Source of the DNA: Bemisia tabaci
Taxonomy: Eukaryota; Arthropoda; Insecta; Hemiptera; Aleyrodidae
Assembly: GCF_918797505.1 (NCBI RefSeq)
Contig: NC_092794.1
Coordinates: 62,791,167-62,855,166 of the forward strand
Direction: 5' to 3'
Length of the DNA stretch: 64,000 nt
Under the pieces are notes generated by a model. That model was not told the origin of the DNA. It searched no databases and worked only from the letters and a program-made list of their open reading frames with translations. The position numbers and the translations under genes are program-made. This document shows positions 21,016-32,032 of the stretch, in pieces; within the stretch, counting starts at the first letter, position 1; each line of letters starts with the position of its first letter.

Positions 21016-22910
21016 CTATTTATGAATAAATTGCTCCATTTAAAAACCAAAACAATATCGAATTGCGATATATTACACGGATAAGATAGGGCTATGTCCT
21101 GTCGTAAGCGGCGACATAGAGTCGATGTCATTTCAATAATCGCCCCGATGGCCACGATAGTTGTTAAACGTTTACGGTTTCCTTGGTAACCTTTGTTTGC
21201 TATCAGCTGATATCGAGTAATATGCCTAGGAAGCTCCAACCACTGCATTCTTCCAAAAAACCGCGAAAACTTTAAAATTCAAAATTTCAAATTTTGAACG
21301 TAAAGTACATTTTTTCCATCACGAGATTAAAGCACAGACAAGTTTTGAATTATTGACTGTATCACCATGATTCCAAAAATACACTACACAACATAGCATT
21401 GCCTAACAATAAAACAATATGCAATAAAATAAAGTCATGACAAGGTACATAGTCGAAAATGGCGCCGATTCCCATCAACCAACGCGCGGTCTCTCCAATG
21501 TAACATGGTCCATTGATACTCCCCAGCTGGGACCGTCCGGAATAGCAGCTCTAGTGCAAGCACCAGAGCCGCTAAAAAGCAGTAAAAACTTTTGGTTGAT
21601 TATCCGCCACGGTAAGAAGATAAAACATGAGCGGGTAGATACTTGATACGTCCTAATCTGAAATACAAAATTATTCGATTTTATCCATCAATGTACTCAT
21701 TCCTATATCATTTCACCAAAAAAACCAAATACGATACGGATCAAACACAAAAAATGCACAATGAAATACTTGGATTAAGTTATAGAAGCACCCGTTGGTA
21801 AGTTACCGGCTAACCTCTACCTATCTTCCTACAGACTGAGCTATGCTAGATTTGTCTGCCCGACGCTTTCAGGTAAACCTAGGTTCTCCAACTACCGAGC
21901 AGCCAAATGCGGGCTAGTTTCGCAAACTTTGATTGTATAAAGAGCCTCATGCAAAAACGGCCAAATCCCCCGTAGCTCCGATTGCTTCCATTTTTTAGTA
22001 TGCTATTTTACCATAACAAAGGGCCCCGTTTCTGATAATTTCAAGTCCAAAAAAAAATTTTCCCGCGCTTTGGCGGCGTTGCCAAGTTGCAACCTTAAAA
22101 ATTCGATAACTTTTGAACCAATTGAGTTATTGATCTGCGGTTTGCGCTAAAATTCTTTAAAAATCATGAACTTTTGTTTTATGTATGATTTTTGGATGGA
22201 ACGTAACATTAAAGTTATGATTCACCTCTTTTTTTGGATTTTTGATCCGTCGAATTTTACATGTTCGTAAATACCCGAAAAAGCCATTTTTTGATTTTAA
22301 AAAAAATATGTCCAATCGATTCCTCGTCTAATTCCGCATCTATCGATATGTCTTACTTGGCGGAGAAACGATTGGTATAGAAGTTATGACCATTTTTATA
22401 CGCGGGTTTCGACGCGCCGTACCCATTACGCACCGTTACAGCCGTCTTGGGCTCCTCGCCGCGTGGCCTAGCGACTGGTTCATCGACTTTAGGCAACTTT
22501 TTAGTTTTAACTGACTTACTCAAGAGATAATTTGTAATAATAAAGTTTTTGTTCCCAGTGATTTGTTATTCTAACCCATAGTTAATAGCCAGGTCTAAGT
22601 GTCAGAGACCATCTAGGCAAACGAAAAATTTAGAATAAGTAGAAAATGGAATGTTGATTTCAGCCAAGTGTTTTATGGTTTGGTTTTATGGTTTGGTATG
22701 GTTGTGAGCAGGGCTCATGAGTTAAAGAGCCCCATCGCTGATCTCATCGTAACCGAGCTCGGTCGTCGTCGCTGACGTCACTGGTGCTTCATAATTCACA
22801 TTGAGCATTCTAACGGCCTTCGACTAACGAGCACACCCCTTCTTCCCCACTTCGCTCTAGTTCCGCTCGACAGAAATACGTCCAAATTTGCTGCAATAAA
22901 CGTTTTCTTT
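21016..22910. other. Unassigned intergenic sequence
   Basis: The stretch 21075-21150 has fragments like the CTGCAGCCTGATTG MITE (GGCTATGTCCTGTCGTAAG). 22865-22893 is a fragment of the ACGGAACTATGTGCAT family (AGAAATACGTCCAAATTTG). The block 21950-22450 has no stop-free frame of note and was not identified. Confidence 0.4.
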
Positions 22911-23070
22911 CAGTGGCGAGGCGTGAAGGATCGATTTTCGATTTTTCTCCTTTTTAAGACATGGTAAAGCATCGATTATTAAGGTGCTCGTTGCGAACAT
23001 CCTGCATATCGATCCTTTTCCCCAGGTTTAAATGGCAGATCAATCGATATATCGCAAAGCACGCCACGCC
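22911..23070. mobile_element. hAT-type MITE, CAGTGGCGTGGCGTG family (copy B)
   Basis: The left end CAGTGGCGAGGCGTG and right end CACGCCACGCC flank the same ATCGAT-rich arms and GGTGCTCGTTGCGAACATCC core as at 15851. The last bases of the right terminus are changed and no duplication is visible. Confidence 0.82.
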
Positions 23071-23260
23071 AATCCATTGTCTACTTTCTAGGAGAATGAG
23101 GTGATGGGAGTAACCTAATTCATTGATCATGAGAGAGGTCAGTTTCGCATGATTTTCGATCAGTTTATTGTCACTTTTGTGCTTCATTTTCTTACTTTTA
23201 AAGAAAAACAGGAAAAAAGAGAGAACAAAAGGAAGCTGGGGATAAATTGAACCATATTAA

Positions 23261-23400
23261 TTTGCGATCAGGAACCACTATTTCTGCCTCATTTTAGAGA
23301 CAAAATATGTGCCATTAGTTTCTTTTTGCAGAAAGGTGTCCATACGTACAAAAGACCCTGAGATGTCTAGACGCTCCTTATTGCAAAATGTAATCCAATT
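23261..23400. mobile_element. Partial MITE, TTTTGCAATTNGGA family (copy C)
   Basis: GATCAGGAACCACTATTTCT, GCCATTAGTTTC and the right end TTATTGCAAAATGTAATCCA belong to the family. The middle (23335-23375) is replaced by unrelated sequence. Confidence 0.6.
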
Positions 23401-23497
23401 ATACCGAAAAAATTTAGACTGAGTGTGCCTCGAGCATTTTGTTATTCAGGGCCGCCAAGAGAGAGGAAAAGCGGGACTTCAGTCCCGGGCACGAGTC

Positions 23498-23776
23498 CTG
23501 CAGGCTGATTGTTGAAATTGATAGAGAAAGCGATAAGCAAAGAATACATAGGGATAATGAAGCGATCCTATTGGTTGAAATATGTGGTTCTTGTAGACTA
23601 AGGGGGTAAATGATGGACTATCTATAGGGTCTCTCATGCGGGTTGCCGTTAGTTAGTCCATCACCTACCTCCTTTTTCCATTGCAACCACCCGCTTCCAT
23701 CAATAGGATGTCACATATCCCTTTAATGTCATCTTTGTCTATAGCTTTATCTACCAATTTCAACAATCGGCTTGCT
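23498..23776. mobile_element. MITE, CTGCGGGCTGATTATTG family (copy 2)
   Basis: CTGCAGGCTGATTGTTGAAA and CAATTTCAACAATCGGCTTG are the ends. The interior has ATCCTATTGGTTGAAATA, GGTAAATGATGGACTA, GTTGCCGTTAGTTAGTCC and ATCTTTGTCTATAGCTTT. Confidence 0.88.
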
Positions 23777-24140
23777 GAAGGCGCGAGTTGCGCCATGAAT
23801 GATTTTTCACAGGATAACTTAAAAATACCGCCAATTCCAACCGTTCGTGGAATCACATAAGTTAAAAGTAGCAAGTGGCATTATTGGTACGTTATTGCAA
23901 TCGAATTGTATCCAACTGTAAGAAATGATTAACCATGTGCAAGCTCATTGATTAATTTTTATCGCCCTTTGAAACCACGGTTTTGGTAGCTCACTTTTTT
24001 ACTATTAGCGTTTAACTTATGGCGTAAACTGCCAAGACAAGTGCAAAATAACAGGTGTTCCTCGCCAGTCACAGTGATTGACTGCTACTCTCAAAATCAC
24101 TGTGATTTTTAGCGATCGCGGTCACAAGCCTGGATTAGGA
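23777..24140. other. Unassigned intergenic sequence
   Basis: Nothing recognised. Confidence 0.35.
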
Positions 24141-24832
24141 GAGCAGAAGAGAGTGGCAGGTAAACTGGTGGTAGATGGTGGTTCTTGGTGGACGCTGATT
24201 GGACCGTGTCGCAGATCCTCTCAAGCTCTCGACCTGTAGGCAAGCACCCAAGTGAATAAACATTTATAATTATTTATTTTCTATCTATTCTCTATTTATT
24301 ATCTATCTGTTCGCCAAATATTTATTCTCTTGGTTTATGCTGCAGAAGACACCCATTGCTAATTGTGAGCCAGATATATTAGTGATTTTCGACGAATATA
24401 ACATCAAGTTGGATCCGGACACAGTTGTGGAGCAGCAAGTCGCGTCACGTCAGTTATTGGTCATCGATTCTAGTCGGCATAATGGCGTAGTGCAGAGAAA
24501 AGTGGCAATGAGGAGAAAAGGGTGGCAGGTGGTGGTTCTTGGTGGACGCTGATTGGATCGTGTCGCAGATCGTTTCAACCTATCGACCTATAGGAAGGGA
24601 TCCGAGTGAATAAACATTTATTCTCCAATTATATATTTTCTATTTATTCGCCATTTATTATCTATTCGCTAAATATTTATTCGCTTGCTCCATTACAGCA
24701 TGGAGGAGGCCAATTGTGAGCCAGATAATTATTAATTTTTGACGAATATAACAAGAAGTCGGATCCGGATACTGTTACGGAGCAGCAGGTCGCGTCGCGT
24801 CGGTTATCGATCATCGATTCTAGTCTGAATAT
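24141..24832 (+). repeat. Two diverged tandem copies of a 354-bp unit
   Basis: GTTCTTGGTGGACGCTGATT occurs at 24181 and 24535. Both copies then share GAATAAACATTTAT, an AT-rich stretch of TATTTATT/CTATTC motifs, a pyrimidine tract ending in CAG, and ATTGTGAGCCAGATA to GATTCTAGTC. After the CAG, copy 1 has an open frame (DEYNIKLDPDTVVEQQVASR); copy 2 has the equivalent (DEYNKKSDPDTVTEQQVASR) but with a 1-bp deletion upstream. This may be a duplicated pseudo-exon or just a repeat; the protein is not recognised. Confidence 0.8.
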
Positions 24833-27080
24833 TAATAACAGTCCCAGTTGACCGGAAGACGGGTAACGTACTAGGAACACGAGGCGGAAATTTGGTTTGC
24901 GGTGCAGCTTTCTGCATTCAATTTCCCTTCATTCGAGAGGGTAGGCAATATGCGCTCTTAAGAGTTTGAATAGTGGTATCAGAATATTTGGTGTTGTTTA
25001 AACGTGTTGCCAGTGATTTTACCCCTCCTATACTACAATATGTAAAGAAGAGAAAATGTTCTATAGAAATGCCATGTAAACCGCTAGCAGAGCACATTTT
25101 TGCCGTCAGAGCAACTTTGTCAAGAAAATTCATTTACCGCTAAGAGGATTTTACGAGGAAACTCCTTTTACTGATGAAGTGATTTTACTAGGAAACTTTA
25201 TGTCTCCCGATTAATGTAACTTTACTGGATATATTTTATGCATATCTGAGGTGACTTTTGGGGTAATTAATACATTTGTATAAAAAGATGGAATTTGATA
25301 AAATGTGTTTTTTCTTTCTTCCTTTGTCTTTGTTTGATAGGAAAAGCTTAAAGGAATTATTTGTTTTCAATAATTGAAGCCACAACTGGCTGAACTATAA
25401 ACATGACAAGAAATTGGAACCACCTGTTGACGTAACGTAGACTTTAAAGACTTATGAGGTGTAAAATCCTCGAACTAAATTCATAGCCACAAGCATTGAC
25501 CACTAGGGAATTTTAAAATCAACAAAAGATATAGTAGGTATATACTGTATTTTCCATTGGTGAAATATCATCTCGGTTACGAGGAATTCGTGATTATTGA
25601 AAATTTCAAAGATATTAATGAATAGCACAAATAACTCTTTCTTTTTTTTTATTAGAAAGATTTGAAAACATAAAAATCCCCAAAAACCAGACATCATCAG
25701 AGAATGTTAACATACGTTATACAGAAGAATTTTAAAAAATTATGTATTTTCCAGCAATTGTACGAGTACATAACATGATTTTCCTGTAAAGTCATTTTCG
25801 TAATAAATTGAGAATAATTAAATATTTATCAATAAAGTACTTGACCGTAAAATATGGGTTTGATATATAGGATCAATTAAGATTTAACATGAGTTATTAA
25901 ACCGGAACCTGAATGTGTGCGTAAGGTTTAAACTCTTAAGACCTACCTTAATCAGTCAAAAACTAAACCTCACTCCCATCACCAAACTTTTGTTCAAATA
26001 GCCAGTTTTGGGTCAAAACTTGAATAAGTATTGCCGTAAATTTGAAATCAGTCTTCTCTGCCATCGGACACACTGCAGAATCATCATACAGGCGCAGAGA
26101 CATTTAAATTGTGTCCTTTTGTAAATTCCATGTTCAGTAATTTTGATCAAACTAAATAAAAGTTTCAGGTTAGATACCTATTAGAACGCTGTTCATCATT
26201 AATCAATTTTTTTTAAAAATGTGGGAACGTGCAAAAAAAAGTTTGCATCCTTAAAGGAACTCGCTAAAATCTTTAGGTTGGCAAACGTAAAAGCATCCTT
26301 GATGGAGAATGTTTCGATGCCTCTTACAATAAAACGGAATGCAGTGGTGCTACTTGTTAGGATTACAATACTTTTTTCATACTTCGTGAAGAAAAAAATA
26401 CTAGATGGAGGAGAAGAAGAATAAGAAGAGGTTATGGTTAGGAGGATTATGGTCGCAAGAAGAATCGCGTAACCGCACGAGAACTGGACTGAGGAGCGAG
26501 CGAAGTTTCATGTCTAACAAAACGCCTTCAAATCATCGGTTATACTTCAATACGCTCACCTGTTAATTAAGTTGTATCCTCAGAAATGCGGGCATTTTTT
26601 CGGCGATTCATTCGAGAATACTTCTCGCAAACAAACCCTCAGGTTGTTGTGTTTTGAGCGACCCAATCATCGTGAAATAGTCGGTGACTGAACTTAATCA
26701 TTAATGACGGTAAAGTAAAAATTAATTTTTGATTAAATAAATGCATAAGAAAGGTGTTCATTTCAGCACAGATGAGCTACAGTAGTTCCTACCATTTTTC
26801 ACTTTCAAGGAATGAGGTGATATATCCACGACTATAATAGAGAAAAACTATTATCTTTATTACAACGTTAAATTAAAAACAAATGATCAAATTTAAAATT
26901 TCAGAGCTTTATTACGATGCACGGCAAAGTTGATAATCATTGCAGTCTTATTTATCCATCCACATATTCTGGTAAACGCATCATGGTATGTAATTATACG
27001 GCATTTATAATTGTCTTGTAGATAATTCTTCTTCCATATTGTCTTCCAGCATGTCAAAATTGTACAAGTAATTACTACTT
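24833..27080. other. Unassigned AT-rich intergenic sequence
   Basis: No gene, RNA or structured repeat is recognised across this stretch. Confidence 0.45.
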
Positions 27081-27847
27081 TCAGAGCACTTCAAGAGATA
27101 TTTTAATCAAAATAATTTTGCCCAGTTCACTTGCGGCACTTATGTTGTAAATAATTCAGGTTTTAGACATCTCTTCATACCTTTTGGCGTATTCTTCGCC
27201 ATAGCCAAAAAACGAACGTTCGAATTAAGTGCATTTAAAATGAGGTATGAGAACCAAAATTGCCATACACCCTCTAATACACTATGTACTTATCATTGAA
27301 AGTCTGGCACTCATGTGAGTCATATGAGTGGTACATGTCTTATATTGACATTTACCAAAGTTTTTATCATGAGCTTTACAACTCCATTGTATCAAAAAAA
27401 GACGGGAAGAACTTTAAAGTTTGAAACGAGAAGAACTCAGTTTGAAGAATAAAATAACTCAATTTGGGGAAAGGCTGGAAAAATAAATGAAAAATAAATT
27501 TTGCAATAACTGTACTTGCATCATAGCAAGAATAAGATCTGTGATAAACCCACCATGTCTTCGCGATGACATTCGATAATATTACTGAATTCGAACTGAA
27601 CAGCATATACCTAGGAAGAGTAAAACCTATCCCTAATAAAGGAAAAACAAAAAATGACATTCTCTACTTTGCCGAATTTAGCGTTTATATGGGAACTTCA
27701 AATTGCCTTACAAAGTAAAACTCCTTTTTCATTTGATTTTCTCGTTTGTTTCGTTATTTGTATGTACTTTTTTTTCATTTCTAAAAGGGAAGTCGTGAAA
27801 CATTCTCAATAGCGTATTTGACTGAGCAAAGAAGCGTGCGTTAACTA

Positions 27848-27961
27848 TAATTTCTGCCTCATCTGTAAAAACTCCTATATACATAGGGAAACTAACAGTA
27901 CATAAGTTGTTTTTAAACTGAGCCAGAAATTGTAGTTCCTAATTGCAAAATGAAATCCAAA
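27848..27961. mobile_element. MITE, TTTTGCAATTNGGA family (copy D)
   Basis: AATTTCTGCCTCATCTG, GGGAAACTAACAGTACATAA, TGAGCCAGAAATTGTAGTTC and CTAATTGCAAAATGAAATCC fit the family. The left terminus is truncated. The copy in the duplicate is at 33557-33671. Confidence 0.75.
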
Positions 27962-28847
27962 CGTCGAAAACATGCAGCTCTATCATTCACGGTCCCTCGA
28001 AATGATAGATTATCGCGGCCCGGGTTGCATAGCTTGTCAAATGAAGGCTGAGTGAGTGTCTTTGAACATAAGGTGAGAATTCTCCGAGTGTATCCGAACA
28101 TTTTTCATCCCAACTTTCTTCCATCATTATAAAACCCCTTTGGGTTTAAATTCCTTTGATTCTTACAATTTAAAGATTTCAATGTTAAGGTGCGCATTTA
28201 TTTTATCGAATTTGAAACTAATCTTTACCATTTCCCCCATTTTTTCTAATGTACTTTTGTGCTCATAGTCTATTGACTGCGTTATGATTTGGTCTTGTCT
28301 TGAGTATTGATTGATCGATTGCTATTAAGCGCGGTAAATTGAACGGCTAACTAACTAAAACTAACCGTATCTTACTTCTAATTGTAAATTATACACAGAA
28401 AATTGCGCAACATCCTGACTTGAAATTGTATGAGTGTATTCCTCATAATCCAGGAGATATTCAAGAAAAACTGAGCCGTGTTTAGTTTTCCTTTTGAACA
28501 ATAAAATACGACAGGAAATCAGGCAACGTTTGATGTAGTTAGGCTGATTTTGATTGAATTTGCCTACTTCTCGTGCAATTGTTTGTAACCTGCAAACTTA
28601 CTCCGACATACATATAAATAAATGCTATAGGTTGCGTAAAAAACCATACATCTATTCAGCCTCATTAACAACACTCAGGGAGAGTAAATTTTTTTTAATG
28701 TTTGGAGCCAGAGACAGTTTATGATGGTGACCCCGCGCGAACACTCTAGACAAAATAATTGGATGAGCTAAAAGTTGAATTTGAATGTAAATGCTAGTTA
28801 TTGCAATTTGCTGATCAATGAAGAGCTTGTTGAGCACAAAATGGAAT

Positions 28848-29147
28848 CATAGAGAAAAAAAAGGAGGTGTTTCATCTTGAGGTTTGTTTACCCTGTGACG
28901 TAGGTCGTCACAACCTGACCAGCGAAATCCGGAATTCGAAGTATGAAAAACGGACCATAATGTCCCATTTTTTTTTTGCTTAAATCAACTCATGATATAA
29001 TTTCAAGCACTTTTTATAGAATGACTTTCTTCCATAAATTACACCATTTCCAAGAAAATCGATGATAAAAGTCGCTGTACCGACCTACGTCATCAAAAAA
29101 ATCCAAGATGCCCGAAATGCAAACACCTCCTTTTTCTTTTCTCTATG
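28848..29147. mobile_element. Mutator-like MITE with 9-bp duplication
   Basis: The ends CATAGAGAAAAAAAAGGAGG and CCTCCTTTTTCTTTTCTCTA (then TG) are inverted over about 26 bp. Perfect 9-bp duplications AAATGGAAT lie at 28839-28847 and 29148-29156. A 9-bp duplication is characteristic of Mutator-like elements. The arms also hold the inverted pair GTGACGTAGGTCG and CGACCTACGTCA. At 300 bp it cannot encode a transposase. Confidence 0.92.
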
Positions 29148-29202
29148 AAATGGAATAAAAGTCACCAAATGATGAGTAATAATTCGAGTTAAGCGCTTAG
29201 GC

Positions 29203-29597
29203 AGAGACAACATATTCTAGAGGCTTTGATTTGCTAATTGCCTAATGATTACCGGTGACCAAAGAGTTGAGCAATTAATTTGGCAATCCTGACCTAATTT
29301 GGAAAAAAATTCGCCTGGCAAAGGGCTCATCCCGATATTCATCACTCATCATTTGGCAAATTTTATTTGATTTTATGCTCAAAGAGTTGCTCATCAATCA
29401 TCACCAGGAAAAAAGTAGTGTTGACTTTCGAACTTAACCTGACTCCGCTGATTACTGTCTTCCCATTGTTAGCGCGAGGTCTCTAAAATATTTTCTCTTA
29501 TGAGTCATTATCAAGCAAATCTGAGCGTTGACCTCCGAAAGTAAGTCTATTTGAAAGGCAAGACAGCAGTGCGAGGTCTCTAAAATATGTTGTCTCT
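29203..29597. mobile_element. Probable Mutator-like MITE adjoining the next element
   Basis: The ends AGAGACAACATATTCTAGAG and CTAAAATATGTTGTCTCT are inverted. GCGAGGTCTCTAAAATAT also occurs internally at about 29473. No clean target duplication is seen, so the boundaries are tentative. Confidence 0.55.
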
Positions 29598-29606
29598 GTT
29601 CGGTTC

Positions 29607-29928
29607 AGAGACAATAGACCCTCCACTGGCTTCTTGGCGACACGTGGAAGCTTTTACTCTCGGGGATTCAACGATCCTTTTTGGACAATTATAAGGGAGC
29701 AACAGTCATCACTCATTTTTCGGCTGCTGATCTACCTACGTGGTTGATGATGAGCTTCGGGTGACGTCATGAGCCAAGCAAGTTTCCCAAACTTCGGCTC
29801 GTTTGCAAAACAAAACTGCCAATACGTTGATAAACATCAACCATGTAGGTAAGTCAACGGTTTATCGTTGAAGTCCCGAAAGCAAAAGGTTCCATAGCCG
29901 AGATACGAGTGGAGGGTCTCTTGTCTCT
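29607..29928. mobile_element. Mutator-like MITE with imperfect 9-bp duplication
   Basis: AGAGACAATAGACCCTCCAC and GTGGAGGGTCTCTTGTCTCT are inverted termini. The flanks GTTCGGTTC (29598-29606) and GTTTGGTTC (29929-29937) differ at one position. Its first bases, AGAGACAA, match those of the element at 29203. Confidence 0.8.
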
Positions 29929-30689
29929 GTTTGGTTCCGACCCAATATGATATAGAATCTCTATGGTGACGTCACGGCTGTATATCGTCCATACTTGTCG
30001 AGGCAATTAGAGGGGCAGCAACACCGCCCTCGTTACTCTCGACCCCCCGCGGCTGAATCTTCTCTCTTCCGCGCAAACTGTATTGTGAGGTTGCCAAGTT
30101 TTGTGACAATATCCACCCATTTTATCAAAATAAAGCAGAAACGGATACGTAAACAGGACACTTTTGGCAATAAGAGTCAATGAGAGCCTGTTTGATAGTA
30201 CGGGTAGCTATTTTATTTTTTATTTATTGCTTTCATTCAAGTCTGAACTTTAAGGGTTATTTCACGTTGTTATGGCCATCGTTACGTCTTCTTAATCTTA
30301 AAGTCTTGTCTACATCAATATCTAAATGTCTCTTTCGCAACGAGCAACGATTATGAGTAAAACTATGTCTATATCTTTACGCACGTGACGGTGTTTATTA
30401 GAAACTCTCTAGCAATAATGCTTTACTACAGCATAATCAACAGATAATTTATGAATATTCGAGGCCACTGGTGAATAAAATTAATTTTTGAAAATGTTGA
30501 AAAATTGGTGATCTCGGACGAAATTTAAAGAAAAAAAATCTAATTAAAAAATTTGCCTCTAAAAACTTAATTTCCAATTCCGGGGCATCGGTTTAAAATT
30601 TCCCAGCGATTTCGTAAAATTTATAATCTTTAAATTAGGTTCTCTCGAAATCATAGAAATGTTACGTATCGTCTTCTTTCAACGAGTGC

Positions 30690-31450
30690 AAGAAGTTGCC
30701 GTCCGACCAAAATTCCCGTGGTAAAAAATGTATATTTTTTGCACAATGCGGCATCAATGGCACCCGTACGCTAACCCGGCGCTTAGCGCCTCGGGTCCAC
30801 GACGCGCAATCGTGCAAACAGAGGACGGGCGGGGGGAGGGGGCGAAAGAAAAGAGCGAAATATTGGATTCGCCATCGGAGATGAGGATAGCAAGAACAAG
30901 TCCAAGCTGCGCCCGATAACCCAGCGGATGGCTTTCTCTGCCACATCCACGTCCATATCCTCCCGCCGACCCGTGCTTTCTTCGGAGACGGGTGAGGGGG
31001 GGGGGGGGGGTGCGCACGGGGACCAGGAGAACAAGTTTGAAAAATGCCGAGGATTAACAACGGGCGGACGCGGTGACCAGTCGATGCGGTGCCCCGGAGA
31101 CTGGAGCTTGGGCAGCCAACTTTCACTGATCCGGTGAATGTGGATATGGACTCGGAGGTTCTCCTCTCATCTGCGACACGGAGGCCACGGAGGGCCGTGC
31201 CATGCCGCCCTCCCGCCGTGAAATCGCGTAACTCCAGAGAGGATCATACGGGGATTCGCCGCTTCGTGGCGAACGCGGGGCTCAGCTGCGCCACCGGTCA
31301 CCGGACCCCCCCCCCCCCCATTACCCGCGGTCCGGGCCTCTGGAGCATCCCAAAACCGCCGAATTCATTGGGATCAAGCGTCGCTGGCTTCCGGACTGGA
31401 TCTGCGGTCAAAATGACACATGCTTCCGTGCGCCGAAAACAGGTTGTGCT
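30690..31450. other. CpG-rich block inside the duplication (left copy)
   Basis: GC and CpG content rise sharply, with a poly-G run (about 30997-31010) and a poly-C run (about 31307-31318). Several overlapping frames up to 154 codons exist on both strands. Their reading frames change between the two copies where homopolymers differ in length, which argues against coding. It could be an unmethylated regulatory region, but no motif supports this. Confidence 0.5.
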
Positions 31451-31555
31451 TTCGATTAATTAGGACCGCATTCGTTGTCGCTTCGGTCGCTGTCGTATCA
31501 GAATGGCCAAAACCGCTGGGATGAAATCCACTTGCGGCTTCGTTAAGTGGTTTAA

Positions 31556-31668
31556 GGTCCAGTTACACGATCAAATTGAGCCAGCAAATTGGGCCTCTCA
31601 TTGGTCGCCAGAATACGACCAATGAGAGGCCCAATTTGATGGCTCAATTTGATCGTGTAACTGGACCT
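31556..31668. mobile_element. Near-perfect 113-bp hairpin (short MITE)
   Basis: AGGTCCAGTTACACGATCAA and its complement TTGATCGTGTAACTGGACCT bound the element. The arms are about 52 bp and include GGGCCTCTCATTGGTCG, with one small gap and an 8-nt loop. The same hairpin is at 37264-37376. Confidence 0.88.
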
Positions 31669-31824
31669 ATACATTTTCGACCCATCCTGTATTCCGGGGA
31701 GAAATTCCTCGGGCTTGGCTACACATAATTTTAGTCATAAAAACACTTAAACTCACTTGCGAGTAAAATTTGATGATGTGAACATTTTTTGTGATTCAAG
31801 TTGGATATTGCGATGTGCTCATGG

Positions 31825-31827
<3 letters not shown>

Positions 31828-31858
<31 letters not shown>
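31828..31858. repeat. Poly-A run
   Basis: About 31 A here, against about 26 in the duplicate copy (37537-37562). Confidence 0.9.
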
Positions 31859-31863
<5 letters not shown>

Positions 31864-31868
31864 GCGAG

Positions 31869-32032
31869 TTTGTTGGATGGTTTGGACATTTCCAATTAAT
31901 TGAGGTAGTACACGAATTAATCGTGGTCGTGCCCCAATAGATCAGGTTACTAACCCAAATGTTGCGGTACTACCATAACTTGAGTTGCGGTTCCACCACA
32001 ATTAATTAGAAATGTCCGTATCATCCAACAAA
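31869..32032. mobile_element. Foldback MITE, AATTAATTG family (copy 3)
   Basis: TTTGTTGGAT and ATCCAACAAA ends, GGACATTTCCAATTAATTG and AATTAATTAGAAATGTCC arms, and a GGTTACTAACCCAAATGTTG core. Related to 7737-7900. The duplicate copy at about 37572-37740 has a small deletion at its left end. Confidence 0.82.

Noticed and set aside
20565..21248. 227-codon minus-strand frame with Tyr-Arg-Thr repeats as a gene
   Set aside because: It is the translation of a 19-bp tandem repeat that is stop-free in all three phases, so length is not evidence of coding.
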